64,000 nt of DNA from DATFDN01 sp963818885. GTDB taxonomy: Bacteria > Pseudomonadota > Alphaproteobacteria > Acetobacterales > Acetobacteraceae. The DNA is taken from positions 1,364,001 through 1,428,000 of the forward strand of contig CAWFTP010000003.1 of the NCBI GenBank assembly GCA_963818885.1, in the 5' to 3' direction. The notes beneath the pieces are model-generated. The model was not told the DNA's origin, did not search any database, and saw only the letters and a list, made by a program, of their open reading frames with translations. Below, one piece after another: positions 51,552 to 59,696 of the stretch (the stretch's first letter is position 1; each line of letters starts with the position of its first letter). The position numbers and the translations under genes are program-made.

Positions 51552-52237
51552 GCGCCCCCGGCGTCCGGCGCCCGGAGCGCGTAGCCGGCGCCGCGCACGG
51601 TGTGGATCAACTCGCTACCGCCGAACTGAGCGAGCTTGGCGCGCAGCCGGCTGATGTGGGTCTCCACGATGTTCGTCTTCGGATCGAAGTGGAAGTCCCA
51701 GACGGCTTCCAGCAGCATGGTGCGCGTGACGACCTTGCCAGCATGGCGCAGCAGGTATTCGAGAAGCTGGAACTCGCGCGGCTGCAGCTCGATCGCCTTG
51801 CCGCCGCGTGTGACGACGCGCTTCAGAAGGTCCATCTCCAGGTCGCCGGCGCGCAGCACACTGGGTGCCTCCGACAGCGGCGGACGGCGCGCGAGCGCGT
51901 TGACCCGGGCGAGAAGCTCGGCGAACGCAAATGGCTTGACCAGGTAGTCATCGCCGCCCGCTTCCAACCCCAGCACCCGGTCGCCGACGCCCCCGAGCGC
52001 GGTCAGGAACAGCACCGGCGCCTTCACGCCGGTGCCCCGCAGCGCCTGCACGAGCCCGATGCCGTCGAGTCCCGGCAGCATGCGGTCGACGATCAGGACC
52101 TCGTGCCCGCCATCCGCGCCGAGGAACAACCCGTCGCGTCCGGTCGCCGCGATGTCAACGACATGCCCCTGCTCGCGCAGGCCGCGTGCGACATATGCCG
52201 AGGTCTCGCGATCATCCTCGATGAGCAGGATTTTCAT
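51548..52237 (-). CDS. OmpR family response regulator
   Basis: The 229-residue protein has a receiver with Asp51 (VLIVDRMLPGLDG), Thr79 and Lys101, and a winged-helix DNA-binding domain at about 130-225 with LQPREFQLLEYLLRHAG and NIVETHISRLRAKL. ATG 52237 gives the normal start MKILLIEDDRE. It is the first gene of the two-component operon. It may control the divergent-sense PepSY gene upstream as well as the four-repeat membrane protein, as is common for PepSY-linked systems. Confidence 0.94.
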   Translation of the reverse strand: MKILLIEDDRETSAYVARGLREQGHVVDIAATGRDGLFLGADGGHEVLIVDRMLPGLDGIGLVQALRGTGVKAPVLFLTALGGVGDRVLGLEAGGDDYLVKPFAFAELLARVNALARRPPLSEAPSVLRAGDLEMDLLKRVVTRGGKAIELQPREFQLLEYLLRHAGKVVTRTMLLEAVWDFHFDPKTNIVETHISRLRAKLAQFGGSELIHTVRGAGYALRAPDAGGA

Positions 52238-52263
52238 CCCCGTCCCTGACGCTGCGTCGGTTT

Positions 52264-52581
52264 CTAGTCGGTTTCCCCGCCGGCATGGCTGCCGATCACG
52301 TTACCGTTCTGCGCATCGACGATCACCGTCTGGATGCCTTTGGGGCCGTTCGTCTCGACGGCGATGCGCGCCTTGCCGTGATCGATGTCGACTCCCGCGT
52401 CGTATGCCTTGCCACTGGTCTGCTGCTCGGCCGTCGCGATCGCCTGCGACAGCGTAAGCTTGCTGTTCTGGAGCGCGTTCTGTTCCTGCGCCTCGCTGTT
52501 GCTGGCGGCGAACGCCGGGACGGCGGCGCCGAGGCCGAGGGCGCCGACAAGCGCGAGCGCGATAGGGGTCTTGCGGATCAT
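52264..52581 (-). CDS. Exported PepSY domain protein
   Basis: The 105-residue protein starts at ATG 52581 after AGGAG. The signal peptide MIRKTPIALALVGALGLGAAVPAFA is followed by a PepSY domain with LTLSQAIATAEQQTSGKAYDAGVD and VIVDAQNGNVIGSHAGG. PepSY proteins bind or inhibit peptidases, or act as periplasmic ligand sensors; they are often located beside OmpR-type two-component systems, as here. It is the first gene of a four-gene minus-strand group with 26 bases to the regulator. Confidence 0.88.
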   Translation of the reverse strand: MIRKTPIALALVGALGLGAAVPAFAASNSEAQEQNALQNSKLTLSQAIATAEQQTSGKAYDAGVDIDHGKARIAVETNGPKGIQTVIVDAQNGNVIGSHAGGETD

Positions 52582-52643
52582 TGGGTTCTCCTGTCCAGCC
52601 AAAGGCGGGCGATATTGCCCTGCCTCCTAGCTAGTGTCGGACG

Positions 52644-52683
52644 CATTGGGAGGCCTGGGACCGTCCTATACCGTTTCCCAATG
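52644..52683. promoter_or_regulatory. Inverted repeat in the divergent gap before the CoA-transferase gene
   Basis: CATTGGGA (52644-52651) and TCCCAATG (52676-52683) form perfect 8-base arms with 24 bases between. Within the gap is CCTATACC, a weak -10-like element. The site lies between the divergent PepSY and CoA-transferase genes, 70 bases before the latter, so it could be an operator for either. Confidence 0.4.
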
Positions 52684-52753
52684 TCCTCCCGCTCTCGACG
52701 CCCCGGCGCCCCGGGGCGTAGGCTTGCGCCAAGAACGCATAGGGACATGTCCG

Positions 52754-53971
52754 ATGAGTGGTGACGACTGCCTTGCCGGCGTCCGCGTGCTGGATCTGAC
52801 GCAGTTCGAGGCTGGGCCGTCCTGCACCGAGGCGCTCGCCTGGCTGGGTGCTGAGGTGGTGAAGGTCGAGAACCCGAAGAGCGGCGATCCAGGCCGCTCC
52901 ATCAACCCGCCGCCCGGCGAGGACGCGCATTATTTCCTACAGTACAATGCCAACAAGAAGTCGATCACCGTCAACCTGAAAGACCCGCGCGGGCTTGATC
53001 TGGTGAAGCAGCTTGCCCGCAAGGCCGACGTGTTCACCGAGAATTTTGCCCCCGGCGCGATCGAGCGGCTGGGGCTCGGTGCCGATGTCGTCCGCGCGCT
53101 CAATCCGGGGATCATCTACGCGCAGGTGAAAGGCTTCGGGGAAGGCTCGCCGTTCGAGAGCAACCTCGCCTTCGACATGATCGCGCAGGCCTGCGGCGGA
53201 CCGATGAGCATCACCGGCGATCTTGGCGGCAAGCCGCTGAAGCCGGGGCCGACGATCGGCGACACCGGCACGGGAATGCTGCTCGCCGTCTCCATCCTCG
53301 GCGCACTGTATCGGCGCACGCGCACCGGCAAGGGTGAGCACCTGCAGGTCGCGATGCAGGACGCCATGTTTCAGTTCGTGCGCGGCGCCTTCGCGACCGC
53401 GACGCGGACGGGAAAGGCGGCGCAGCGGGCGGGCGTGGGCAGCGTGCTGTCGAAGAACCCGCCGATGGGGATCTATCCCTGCAAGGGCGGCGGCCCAAAC
53501 GACTACGTCTATGTCTACACGAGCCGCGCCAATCCCGAGCATTGGCGCCGCCTGCTCGGCGTGATCGGGCGCGAGGAGCTGATCGGCGACCCGCGCTTCG
53601 AGACCTCGGCCGCACGGCTGGAGAACGAGGCGGAGGTCGATGCGATGGTCACCGCGTGGACCAGCAGGCACGACAAGCACGAGGCGATGCGCATCATCGG
53701 CGCGGCGGGCATTCCGGCCGGCGCGGTGCTCGACACGGCGGAGCTGCTAGCCGATGAAACCTTCCACAGGCGCGGCATCATCCAGACCGTCGAGCATCCG
53801 AAATCGGGCGCCTACACCATGCCGGCGTGGCCGGTGCGCTTCGGCGGGACGCCCCCACCGGTCAGGCCCGCTCCGTTGCTGGGCCAGCACACCGATGACG
53901 TGCTGGGCGGCTGGCTGGGGCTGGAGAAGGACGCCGTGGGCGAGCTGCGCGGCGGTGGCGTGGTGGGTTGA
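52754..53971 (+). CDS. CaiB/BaiF family CoA-transferase (formyl-CoA transferase-like)
   Basis: The 405-residue class III CoA-transferase has the N-terminal GVRVLDLTQFEAGPSCTEALAWLGAEVVKVE, the catalytic Asp141 in NLAFDMIAQACGG, the segment NANKKSITVNLKDPRG and RAPLLGQHTD-like PAPLLGQHTDDVLG near the C-terminus. It moves CoA between carboxylic acids. ATG 52754 follows AGGGACA; another ATG four bases earlier is in a different frame. The next gene, after 24 bases, is a ThDP enzyme, the arrangement known for formyl-CoA transferase/oxalyl-CoA decarboxylase, but sequence identity to true Frc cannot be decided by eye. Confidence 0.92.
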   Translation: MSGDDCLAGVRVLDLTQFEAGPSCTEALAWLGAEVVKVENPKSGDPGRSINPPPGEDAHYFLQYNANKKSITVNLKDPRGLDLVKQLARKADVFTENFAPGAIERLGLGADVVRALNPGIIYAQVKGFGEGSPFESNLAFDMIAQACGGPMSITGDLGGKPLKPGPTIGDTGTGMLLAVSILGALYRRTRTGKGEHLQVAMQDAMFQFVRGAFATATRTGKAAQRAGVGSVLSKNPPMGIYPCKGGGPNDYVYVYTSRANPEHWRRLLGVIGREELIGDPRFETSAARLENEAEVDAMVTAWTSRHDKHEAMRIIGAAGIPAGAVLDTAELLADETFHRRGIIQTVEHPKSGAYTMPAWPVRFGGTPPPVRPAPLLGQHTDDVLGGWLGLEKDAVGELRGGGVVG

Positions 53972-53995
53972 CACGGTTCATGGGGGAACAACGCG

Positions 53996-55648
53996 ATGGC
54001 TGAACTGACCGGCTCCGAAATCCTGGCCAAGTGCCTGGCGAAAGAAGGCGTCAAGGACCTGTTCTACATCATGGGCGGGCCCATGCTGCTCGCCGAATCC
54101 TCCTGCATCAAGGAGGGCATTCGCATGATCGACGTCCGCCACGAGCAGGCGGCGGCATTCGCGTGCCAGGCCTACAGCCGGCTGTTGCAGAAGCCTTCGG
54201 TCTGCATGGCGGCGAGCGGCCCGGGCGTCACCAACCTGGTGACCGGTGTCGCCAATGCGTTGATCGATTGCTGTCCCGTGGTCGCGATCGGCGGATCAAG
54301 CCCGATCAGCCAGTTCGGCCGGCAGGTGTTCCAGGAGATCGACCAGGTCGCCTTCATGAAGGGCGTCTGCAAATACACCGATCGCGTGGTCAACCTGAAG
54401 CGCATCCCCCAGCAGGTGAACTTCGCCTTCCAGACGGCGATGTCGGGCAAGCCCGGTCCGGTCTACCTCGATATGCCGGGCGACATCCTCTACCAGAAGA
54501 TCGACGAGGATCTGGTCGACTGGAGCTTCGCCGGAAGGCCGCTGCTTGACAGCCGCCCAATGGGCAATCCCACGCAAGTCGGCCGCCTGATCGACGCACT
54601 GGCGGAGGCGGAACGTCCTCTCCTGGTCTCCGGCAGCGGCGTGATCTGGTCGCAGGCGTGGGACGAGATGCGTGCGCTGGTCGATCGCATCGGCATCCCG
54701 TTCTACACCACGCCGCAGGGCAGGGGCGTCGTGCCCGACGATCATCCCTGCTCCTACCTGTCGATGCGCAGCACGGCGTTCCGCGACGCCGACCTGATCG
54801 TCGTGCTGGGCACGCGCATGAACTACATCATCGGCCACGCCGCGCCGCCGCGCTTTGGCGCCAAGGCGACGATCGCGCGCATCGACGTCGACTCCGAGGA
54901 GATCGCCGCTGCGGCGCGCTATGTCGACATTCCGATCGTCGGCGACTGCAAGATGGTGCTGCAGCAGGTGCTCGATGGCATCGGCAGCAAGATCAACACC
55001 GACACCTACAAGAAATGGCGTCAGACGCTGGCCGAAGGCGAGTCGGCGAAGCGCGCCGGGGCCGGCGGCAACCGCTACGCCGAGGACGGCGACATCCATC
55101 CGGTGCGCCTGCTGGAGGAGATCAAGGGCTTCATGAAGCGCGACGCGATCCTATGCGTCGACGGGCAGGAGACGCTGAACTTCGGGCGCCAGACGATGCC
55201 TACCTTCGCGCCCGGGCACCGGCTGAACTCCGGCCCGTTCGGCACGATGGGCGTCGGCCTGCCGTTCGGCGTCGGCGCCAAGGTCGCCAAGCCCGATACG
55301 CAGGTGATCGTGGTGCACGGCGACGGCTCGTTCGGGCTGAACGCGATGGAGCTCGACACCGCGGTGCGCCACAAGATCCCCATCCTTGTGGTGATCAGCC
55401 TCAACGGCGGCTGGACGGCGGACCCGAAGCGCGAGAAGCCTGGCCGCGATCTTGGCTACACGCGCTTCGACAAGATGGCCGAGGCACTGGGCTGCTATGG
55501 CGAGTACGTGGAGCGGCCGGAGGACATCCGCCCAGCGCTAGACCGCGCGCAAGCCAAGGTGGACGAGGGGATGGTCGCGCTGGTCAACGTGCGCACCGAC
55601 TACCGCGCGCGCTACGGCGGGGTGGCGTTCTCGGATTACTCGACGTAG
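53996..55648 (+). CDS. ThDP-dependent lyase/decarboxylase (oxalyl-CoA decarboxylase or 2-hydroxyacyl-CoA lyase-like)
   Basis: The 550-residue protein has the three-domain AHAS/oxalyl-CoA decarboxylase architecture: PYR domain with the catalytic Glu50 in RHEQAAAFACQAY, a central nucleotide/CoA-binding domain (about 190-330) and the PP domain with the ThDP motif GDGSFGLNAMELD (442-454) and the Mg ligand Asn470 in ISLNGGW. The region after the motif (TADPKREKPGRDLGYTRF) differs from AHAS and from canonical oxalyl-CoA decarboxylase. Coupled to the preceding CoA-transferase, it most likely cleaves or decarboxylates a CoA-activated 2-hydroxy or 2-oxo acid. The gene starts at ATG 53996 after GGGGGAAC. 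Confidence 0.85.
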   Translation: MAELTGSEILAKCLAKEGVKDLFYIMGGPMLLAESSCIKEGIRMIDVRHEQAAAFACQAYSRLLQKPSVCMAASGPGVTNLVTGVANALIDCCPVVAIGGSSPISQFGRQVFQEIDQVAFMKGVCKYTDRVVNLKRIPQQVNFAFQTAMSGKPGPVYLDMPGDILYQKIDEDLVDWSFAGRPLLDSRPMGNPTQVGRLIDALAEAERPLLVSGSGVIWSQAWDEMRALVDRIGIPFYTTPQGRGVVPDDHPCSYLSMRSTAFRDADLIVVLGTRMNYIIGHAAPPRFGAKATIARIDVDSEEIAAAARYVDIPIVGDCKMVLQQVLDGIGSKINTDTYKKWRQTLAEGESAKRAGAGGNRYAEDGDIHPVRLLEEIKGFMKRDAILCVDGQETLNFGRQTMPTFAPGHRLNSGPFGTMGVGLPFGVGAKVAKPDTQVIVVHGDGSFGLNAMELDTAVRHKIPILVVISLNGGWTADPKREKPGRDLGYTRFDKMAEALGCYGEYVERPEDIRPALDRAQAKVDEGMVALVNVRTDYRARYGGVAFSDYST

Positions 55649-55652
55649 TCCC

Positions 55653-55698
55653 TTGACGTCCGTGCCATGATGCACCATTTTAAGTGCATCGTGGCACG
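55653..55698 (+). promoter_or_regulatory. Promoter with embedded palindromic operator of the RES/Xre module
   Basis: TTGACG (55653-55658) and CATTTT (55676-55681) form a -35/-10 pair with 17 bases between. The operator arms CGTGCCATGATGCAC (55661-55675) and GTGCATCGTGGCACG (55684-55698) are complementary at 14 of 15 positions with an 8-base AT-rich centre that contains the -10. The antitoxin ATG lies ten bases downstream. This is the expected layout for autorepression by the antitoxin or antitoxin-toxin complex. Confidence 0.8.
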
Positions 55699-55707
55699 GA
55701 GCACACC

Positions 55708-56141
55708 ATGGTGACGAGCGCGGCGGTGGCGAAGGTGCTGGGCGGGGTGGTTACCACCGGGCGACGGCCGCATGGGACCGACCTTGCTCTGGCGCGGGCG
55801 GTTCGCGACGGCCTCCCGTTCGCTGCGTTGGAGAACTGATCGCGGATGATGTCGTCGACGAGCGGGAGGTGGAGACGCATTTCATCCCGCGCCGGACCTA
55901 CTATGCGCGGCGTCAGAAGGCGACACTCTCGAAGGAGCAGAGCGATCTGGTCGTGCGGCTCGCGCGCATCCAGGCGATGGCGGACGAGGTATTTGGCGAC
56001 CGTCAGCAAGCGAGGCTCTGGCTGCGCGAAAAGAATGGAGCGCTCAGCGGGCAGGTTCCACTCGCGCTACTCGGCACCGAAGAGGGCGGGCGGCTGGTGG
56101 AGGCGGTGCTCGGCCGCATCGCATACGGCATCGTGGAATAG
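55708..56141 (+). CDS. Antitoxin of the Xre/MbcA/ParS family (DUF2384), one indel
   Basis: ATG 55708 begins MVTSAAVAKVLGG and continues to ARAVRDGLPFAALE, then hits TGA near 55837. One base is missing there: the adjacent frame continues directly with LIADDVVDEREVETHFIPRRTYYARR, KATLSKEQSDLVVRLARI, ADEVFGDRQQARLWL and VEAVLGRIAYGIVE to the stop at 56141. This is the full MbcA/ParS/Xre antitoxin pattern, including the toxin-binding C-terminal domain. The N-terminal half is the DNA-binding part. The toxin gene starts at the next base. Total length about 144 residues, normal for the family. Confidence 0.88.
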
Positions 56142-56594
56142 GTGCGGGTCTGCGCGGCACTAGGGCGATTTCCGCAACTCGATGGGGAGGGCGCCAGGCT
56201 TACGGCGGGCGCTGGAACAGCCCCGGCACGCCGATGATCTACGCTGCGACGCACGTCGCGCTCGCGCTGCTCGAACATCTCGTCCATCTCAATCCGGAGC
56301 GCCTTCCATCCACAATGAGGGCGTTCGCCATCGACCTGCCCGAGGATGCGGCGGTCGAACGTGGTTCGCTTGCACCCGGCGACACCGACGCAACCCGCCG
56401 CTTCGGGGATGGCTGGATCGCCTCGCTCCGCGCCGCTGCTCTCATCGTCCCGTCGATCCTGATTCCCGAGACCCTGAGCGGTTTTGCGACCGACGAGCGC
56501 AACGTGCTCCTGAACCCTCGCCACACTTCGGCATCCATGGCGGGTTGTCGAAACGGAATTTGCGTGAGATCCCCGGCTCCAACGAGCGGCCTGA
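56142..56594 (+). CDS. RES domain toxin (NAD+-degrading family), damaged reading frame
   Basis: GTG 56142 directly follows the antitoxin stop. After a one-base loss near 56200 the protein reads GGRWNSPGTPMIYAATHVALALLEHLVHLNPE, with the family's Arg, Tyr and Glu active-site residues, then VPSILIPE carrying the conserved Ser and ERNVLLNPRH. A final segment with ETEFA and DPRLQRAA, the usual RES C-terminus, lies in a third frame interrupted by a TGA near 56570, and ends at 56594. RES toxins deplete NAD+. The breaks may be sequencing errors, as elsewhere here, or true inactivation. The convergent glcE stop lies 27 bases away. Confidence 0.8.
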
Positions 56595-56620
56595 CCTCTC
56601 CGCCGCGCGGGCGGAGAGCG

Positions 56621-57819
56621 TCACACCCCGCATACATCCGCCCCGGATTGAGCACCCCGTCCGGGTCGAACGCCGCCTTCACGCGCCGGGCGATGGCGGC
56701 AAGCGCGGCGGGCTCCGGCGGCAGGACGTCGACCGACCCGCGCAGCGCCGCGCCGCGCAGCAAGGTCCAGGTCCCGCCTGCCTGACGCGCCGCCGCTTCC
56801 ACCGCCGCGTGCGCCGCCGCCGTCTCGGGACCGCCCACCCAGACCAGACCGCCACCCCAGTCGAGGAACAGCCGCGCGTCGAACGCCGTGGCGAGCGCTC
56901 GGGCGACCTCCGGCCCCGCGGCGGGGCGAACCGACACGCGCCAGATCGCGCCCTCCGTCCCCGCGAGCGGCGCGGCGTCGCGGATCGCCCGCCACAACGG
57001 GCGCGACGCCGCATCGTCGAGGATCGTGCGCCGTTCCGAACGAGGCGAGATCGGCACACAGCCGTTCGGTCCGATACGCGACCGAAGGGCGCGAACTCCT
57101 CGATGCGCGCGAGCGTCGCCGAGTCGCCGGTCAGGCCAACCCGCGCCGCCGCCTCCGCCGGCAGGAAGGCCGCGCCCGACACCCCATACGGCGAGCCCAG
57201 CGCCGCCGACAGCGCCGCGACCGCCTGCCCCGCGTCGAGCCCGCTCAGCATCACGGTGCCGACCGCCTCCGGCGCCGGCAGCACCTTGAGCGTGATCTCG
57301 GTCAGCACCGCGAGCGTGCCATGGCTTCCGCTCAGCAGCTTGCACAGATCGAGACCGGTGACGTTCTTCAGCACCCGTCCGCCGGAGCGGATCACCTCCG
57401 CCGCCCCGTTCACCGCACGCACGCCGATGACGTGATCGCGCATCGCACCCCAGGCGACGCGCCGCGGTCCGGAGAGATTGGCCCCCACCGTCCCGCCGAG
57501 GGTCGGCGGCCCGGCCGAGCCCAGCAGCGCGGACAAATCGGGCGGCTCGGCGATGATGTGCTGGCCCTGCTCGGCGACAACCGCCTCGATCGCCGCCATC
57601 GTCGTGCCGGCGCGGGCGCGCAGCACCAGCTCCTTCGGCGCGTACAGTGTGATTCCCGACAGCGCCCGCGTCGATAGCGCGCGCGCCGCTTGCACGGGCC
57701 GCAGCATCGGCGCGAGCGTCGCGTTCCCCGCGACCGAGAGCGGCTCACGCGCCGACCGCGCCGCCGCGATCGCCTCGACGACCCCCGCCTCGTCCGCCGG
57801 CGCGACGAGAAGCGCTCAT
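56621..57819 (-). CDS. glcE: Glycolate oxidase FAD-binding subunit GlcE (frameshifted)
   Basis: ATG 57819 overlaps the glcD stop (ATGA). After an early shift the protein reads LVAPADEAGVVEAIAAARSAREPLSVAGN, then the FAD/PCMH segment PTLGGTVGANLSGPRRVAWGAMRDHVIG and GGRVLKNVTGLDLCKLLSGSHGTLAVLTEITLK. A second shift near 57050 leads to ILDDAASRPLWRAIRDAAPLAG and the C-terminus FDPDGVLNPGRMYAGV, which needs a third shift to meet the stop at 56621. GlcE forms the flavoprotein part of membrane glycolate oxidase with GlcD. Three indels in 1.2 kb with preserved motifs suggest sequence error. Confidence 0.88.
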
Positions 57820-59237
57820 GCGGCGAGCGGGAAGACCTTGTGCGGGTTGAGCAGCCAGTGCGGATCGAAGGCCGACTTGATCCGCCGCTGCTGGTCGAGC
57901 TCGGTCTCGGTGAACTGCACGCCCATCAGCTCGCGCTTCTCCACCCCCACCCCGTGCTCTCCGGTCAGGCAGCCACCCACCTCGACGCACAGGCGCAGGA
58001 TGTCGGCGCCGAACTTCTCCGCCTTGCGGAAGCTCTCGCTGTCGTTGGCATCGAACATGATGAGCGGATGGAGGTTGCCGTCGCCGGCATGGAAGATGTT
58101 GGCGACCTTCAGCCCGCACTGCTCCGACATCTCCTGGATGCGGCGCAGCACGTCGGGCAGACGGCTCGTTGGAATGACGCCGTCCATGCACATATAGTCG
58201 GGGCTGATCCGTCCGACGGCGCCGAACGCGCCCTTGCGGCCCTTCCAGATCGCCAGCGATTCCTCAGGCGAATTGCTGACCTTCAGGCTGATCGGGTCGA
58301 AGCGCGCGCAGATGTCGCTGATTTTCGCGAGCAGATCGTCCTGCTCGGCGATGCTGCCCTCGACCTCGATGATCAGCATGGCCTCGGCGTCGAGTGGGTA
58401 GCCCGCATGGGCGAACGCCTCGCAGGCGTGAATCGCCGGCTTGTCCATGAATTCGAGTGCCACGGGAATGATGCCGGAGCCGATGATCGCATCGACGCAG
58501 GCGCCCGCCACGTCGTTGGCGCGGAACGCAACCAGCATCGCCCGCGCGCCTTCGGGGGCACGCAGGATGCGCACCGTCACCTCGGTAACGATTCCGAGCA
58601 TTCCCTCGCTGCCGATGATCAGGCCCAGCCAGTCATATCCCGCCGCATCGAGATGCGCGCCGCCCAAATCGATGATCTCGCCCTCGATCGTCACCAGGCG
58701 CAGGCCGAGGACGTTATTCGCGGTGACGCCATATTTCAGGCAATGCGCGCCGCCCGAGTTCATCGCGATGTTGCCGCCGATCATGCAAGCGAGCTGGCTC
58801 GACGGGTCGGGGGCGTAGAAGAACCCGGCGCCCACCACGGCCTGGGTGATGCCGATATTGGTCACCCCCGCCTGCACCACCGCGCAGCGGTCGGCATAGT
58901 CGATGTCGAGGATGCGGTTCAGGCGCATCAGCCCGATGACGACCGCATCGGCGAGCGGCAACGCCCCGCCCGAGAGCGACGTGCCCGCCCCGCGCGGCAC
59001 CACGCGCACGCCGCGCTGATGGCAGAAGCGCAGAATCGCGGCGACCTGCTCCGTGCTTTCCGGCAGCACGACGGCGAGGGGAATCTGCCGATATGCCGGC
59101 AGCCCGTCGGTCTCGTACGGGCGAAGGCTGGTTGCATCCGCGATCACGCCATCGGCCGGCAGCAACGCCCGCAACCCGGCGACGATGGCGTCGCGATCGG
59201 CGAGGACTTCCGGTTTCGGGTCCGGCAGGCGGATCAT
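57816..59237 (-). CDS. glcD: Glycolate oxidase subunit GlcD (FAD-linked)
   Basis: The 473-residue flavoprotein has the PCMH FAD-binding segment PRGAGTSLSGGALPL near residue 70, NIAMNSGGAHCLKYGVTANNVLG near 140, GSEGMLGIVTEVTVRILRAPEG, and the catalytic-domain motifs HAGDGNLHPL and GGCLTGEHGVGVEKRELM. It oxidises glycolate (and D-lactate) to glyoxylate. ATG 59237 follows AGGAGGAG at six bases; the frame remains open upstream without support. The frame is intact, in contrast to glcE. glcE follows by ATGA overlap and glcF is 8 kb away. Confidence 0.95.
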   Translation of the reverse strand: MIRLPDPKPEVLADRDAIVAGLRALLPADGVIADATSLRPYETDGLPAYRQIPLAVVLPESTEQVAAILRFCHQRGVRVVPRGAGTSLSGGALPLADAVVIGLMRLNRILDIDYADRCAVVQAGVTNIGITQAVVGAGFFYAPDPSSQLACMIGGNIAMNSGGAHCLKYGVTANNVLGLRLVTIEGEIIDLGGAHLDAAGYDWLGLIIGSEGMLGIVTEVTVRILRAPEGARAMLVAFRANDVAGACVDAIIGSGIIPVALEFMDKPAIHACEAFAHAGYPLDAEAMLIIEVEGSIAEQDDLLAKISDICARFDPISLKVSNSPEESLAIWKGRKGAFGAVGRISPDYMCMDGVIPTSRLPDVLRRIQEMSEQCGLKVANIFHAGDGNLHPLIMFDANDSESFRKAEKFGADILRLCVEVGGCLTGEHGVGVEKRELMGVQFTETELDQQRRIKSAFDPHWLLNPHKVFPLAA

Positions 59238-59248
59238 GGCGGCTCCTC

Positions 59249-59677
59249 CTACTCCCCCAGTAACGCGTCCAGAGTCGCCTTGCAGGCGGGCGGAACAGCT
59301 CCTGCCGCCTGCCCCTCCATCGTCTCCGGCAAGCCCGCGAGCGCGTCCTTGTAGAGACCGGCGAGATCGATTCGTTGCCGCATGGACTCGGTGAAGCGCC
59401 GCCGTGCCTGGCGGCGGAAGAGGCGCGCCTCCGCTCGCCAATGCGCGGCGTCGCGCGATTGCGGCCACGCCTCAGCCTTGAGGTCGTGCAGGAACGCCTC
59501 GGTCAGCCAGGATTCGACGGCATGCAGGTCGCTGCGGCCTACGCTCTCGATCTCCTCGATGACGTTGCGCCAGTCGAGATCGTCATCATTCACGCGCTCG
59601 CCCGCCGCGACGCGGCGCAACAGCGCGGCCTGTCGTTCGGACCAGGTCAGGGTATCGGTGTCATAGAGGTCGCTCAT
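59249..59677 (-). CDS. DUF29 family protein
   Basis: The 142-residue protein begins MSDLYDTDTLTWSERQAALLRRVAAG and carries the DUF29 core DLDWRNVIEEIESVGRSDLHAVESWL and LRVLL-like helical segments with FLHDLKAEAWPQS. DUF29 proteins are small, helical and common in cyanobacteria and alphaproteobacteria, with unknown function. The stop lies 12 bases before glcD. ATG 59677 is the natural start although the frame is open to 59935. Confidence 0.88.
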   Translation of the reverse strand: MSDLYDTDTLTWSERQAALLRRVAAGERVNDDDLDWRNVIEEIESVGRSDLHAVESWLTEAFLHDLKAEAWPQSRDAAHWRAEARLFRRQARRRFTESMRQRIDLAGLYKDALAGLPETMEGQAAGAVPPACKATLDALLGE

Positions 59678-59696
59678 GCATCCCGCCTCCGACGCC

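Noticed and set aside
53996..55648. Calling the ThDP enzyme acetolactate synthase (IlvB)
   Set aside because: There is no adjacent small subunit or ilvC, it is coupled to a CoA-transferase, and the region after the GDGS motif differs from AHAS.
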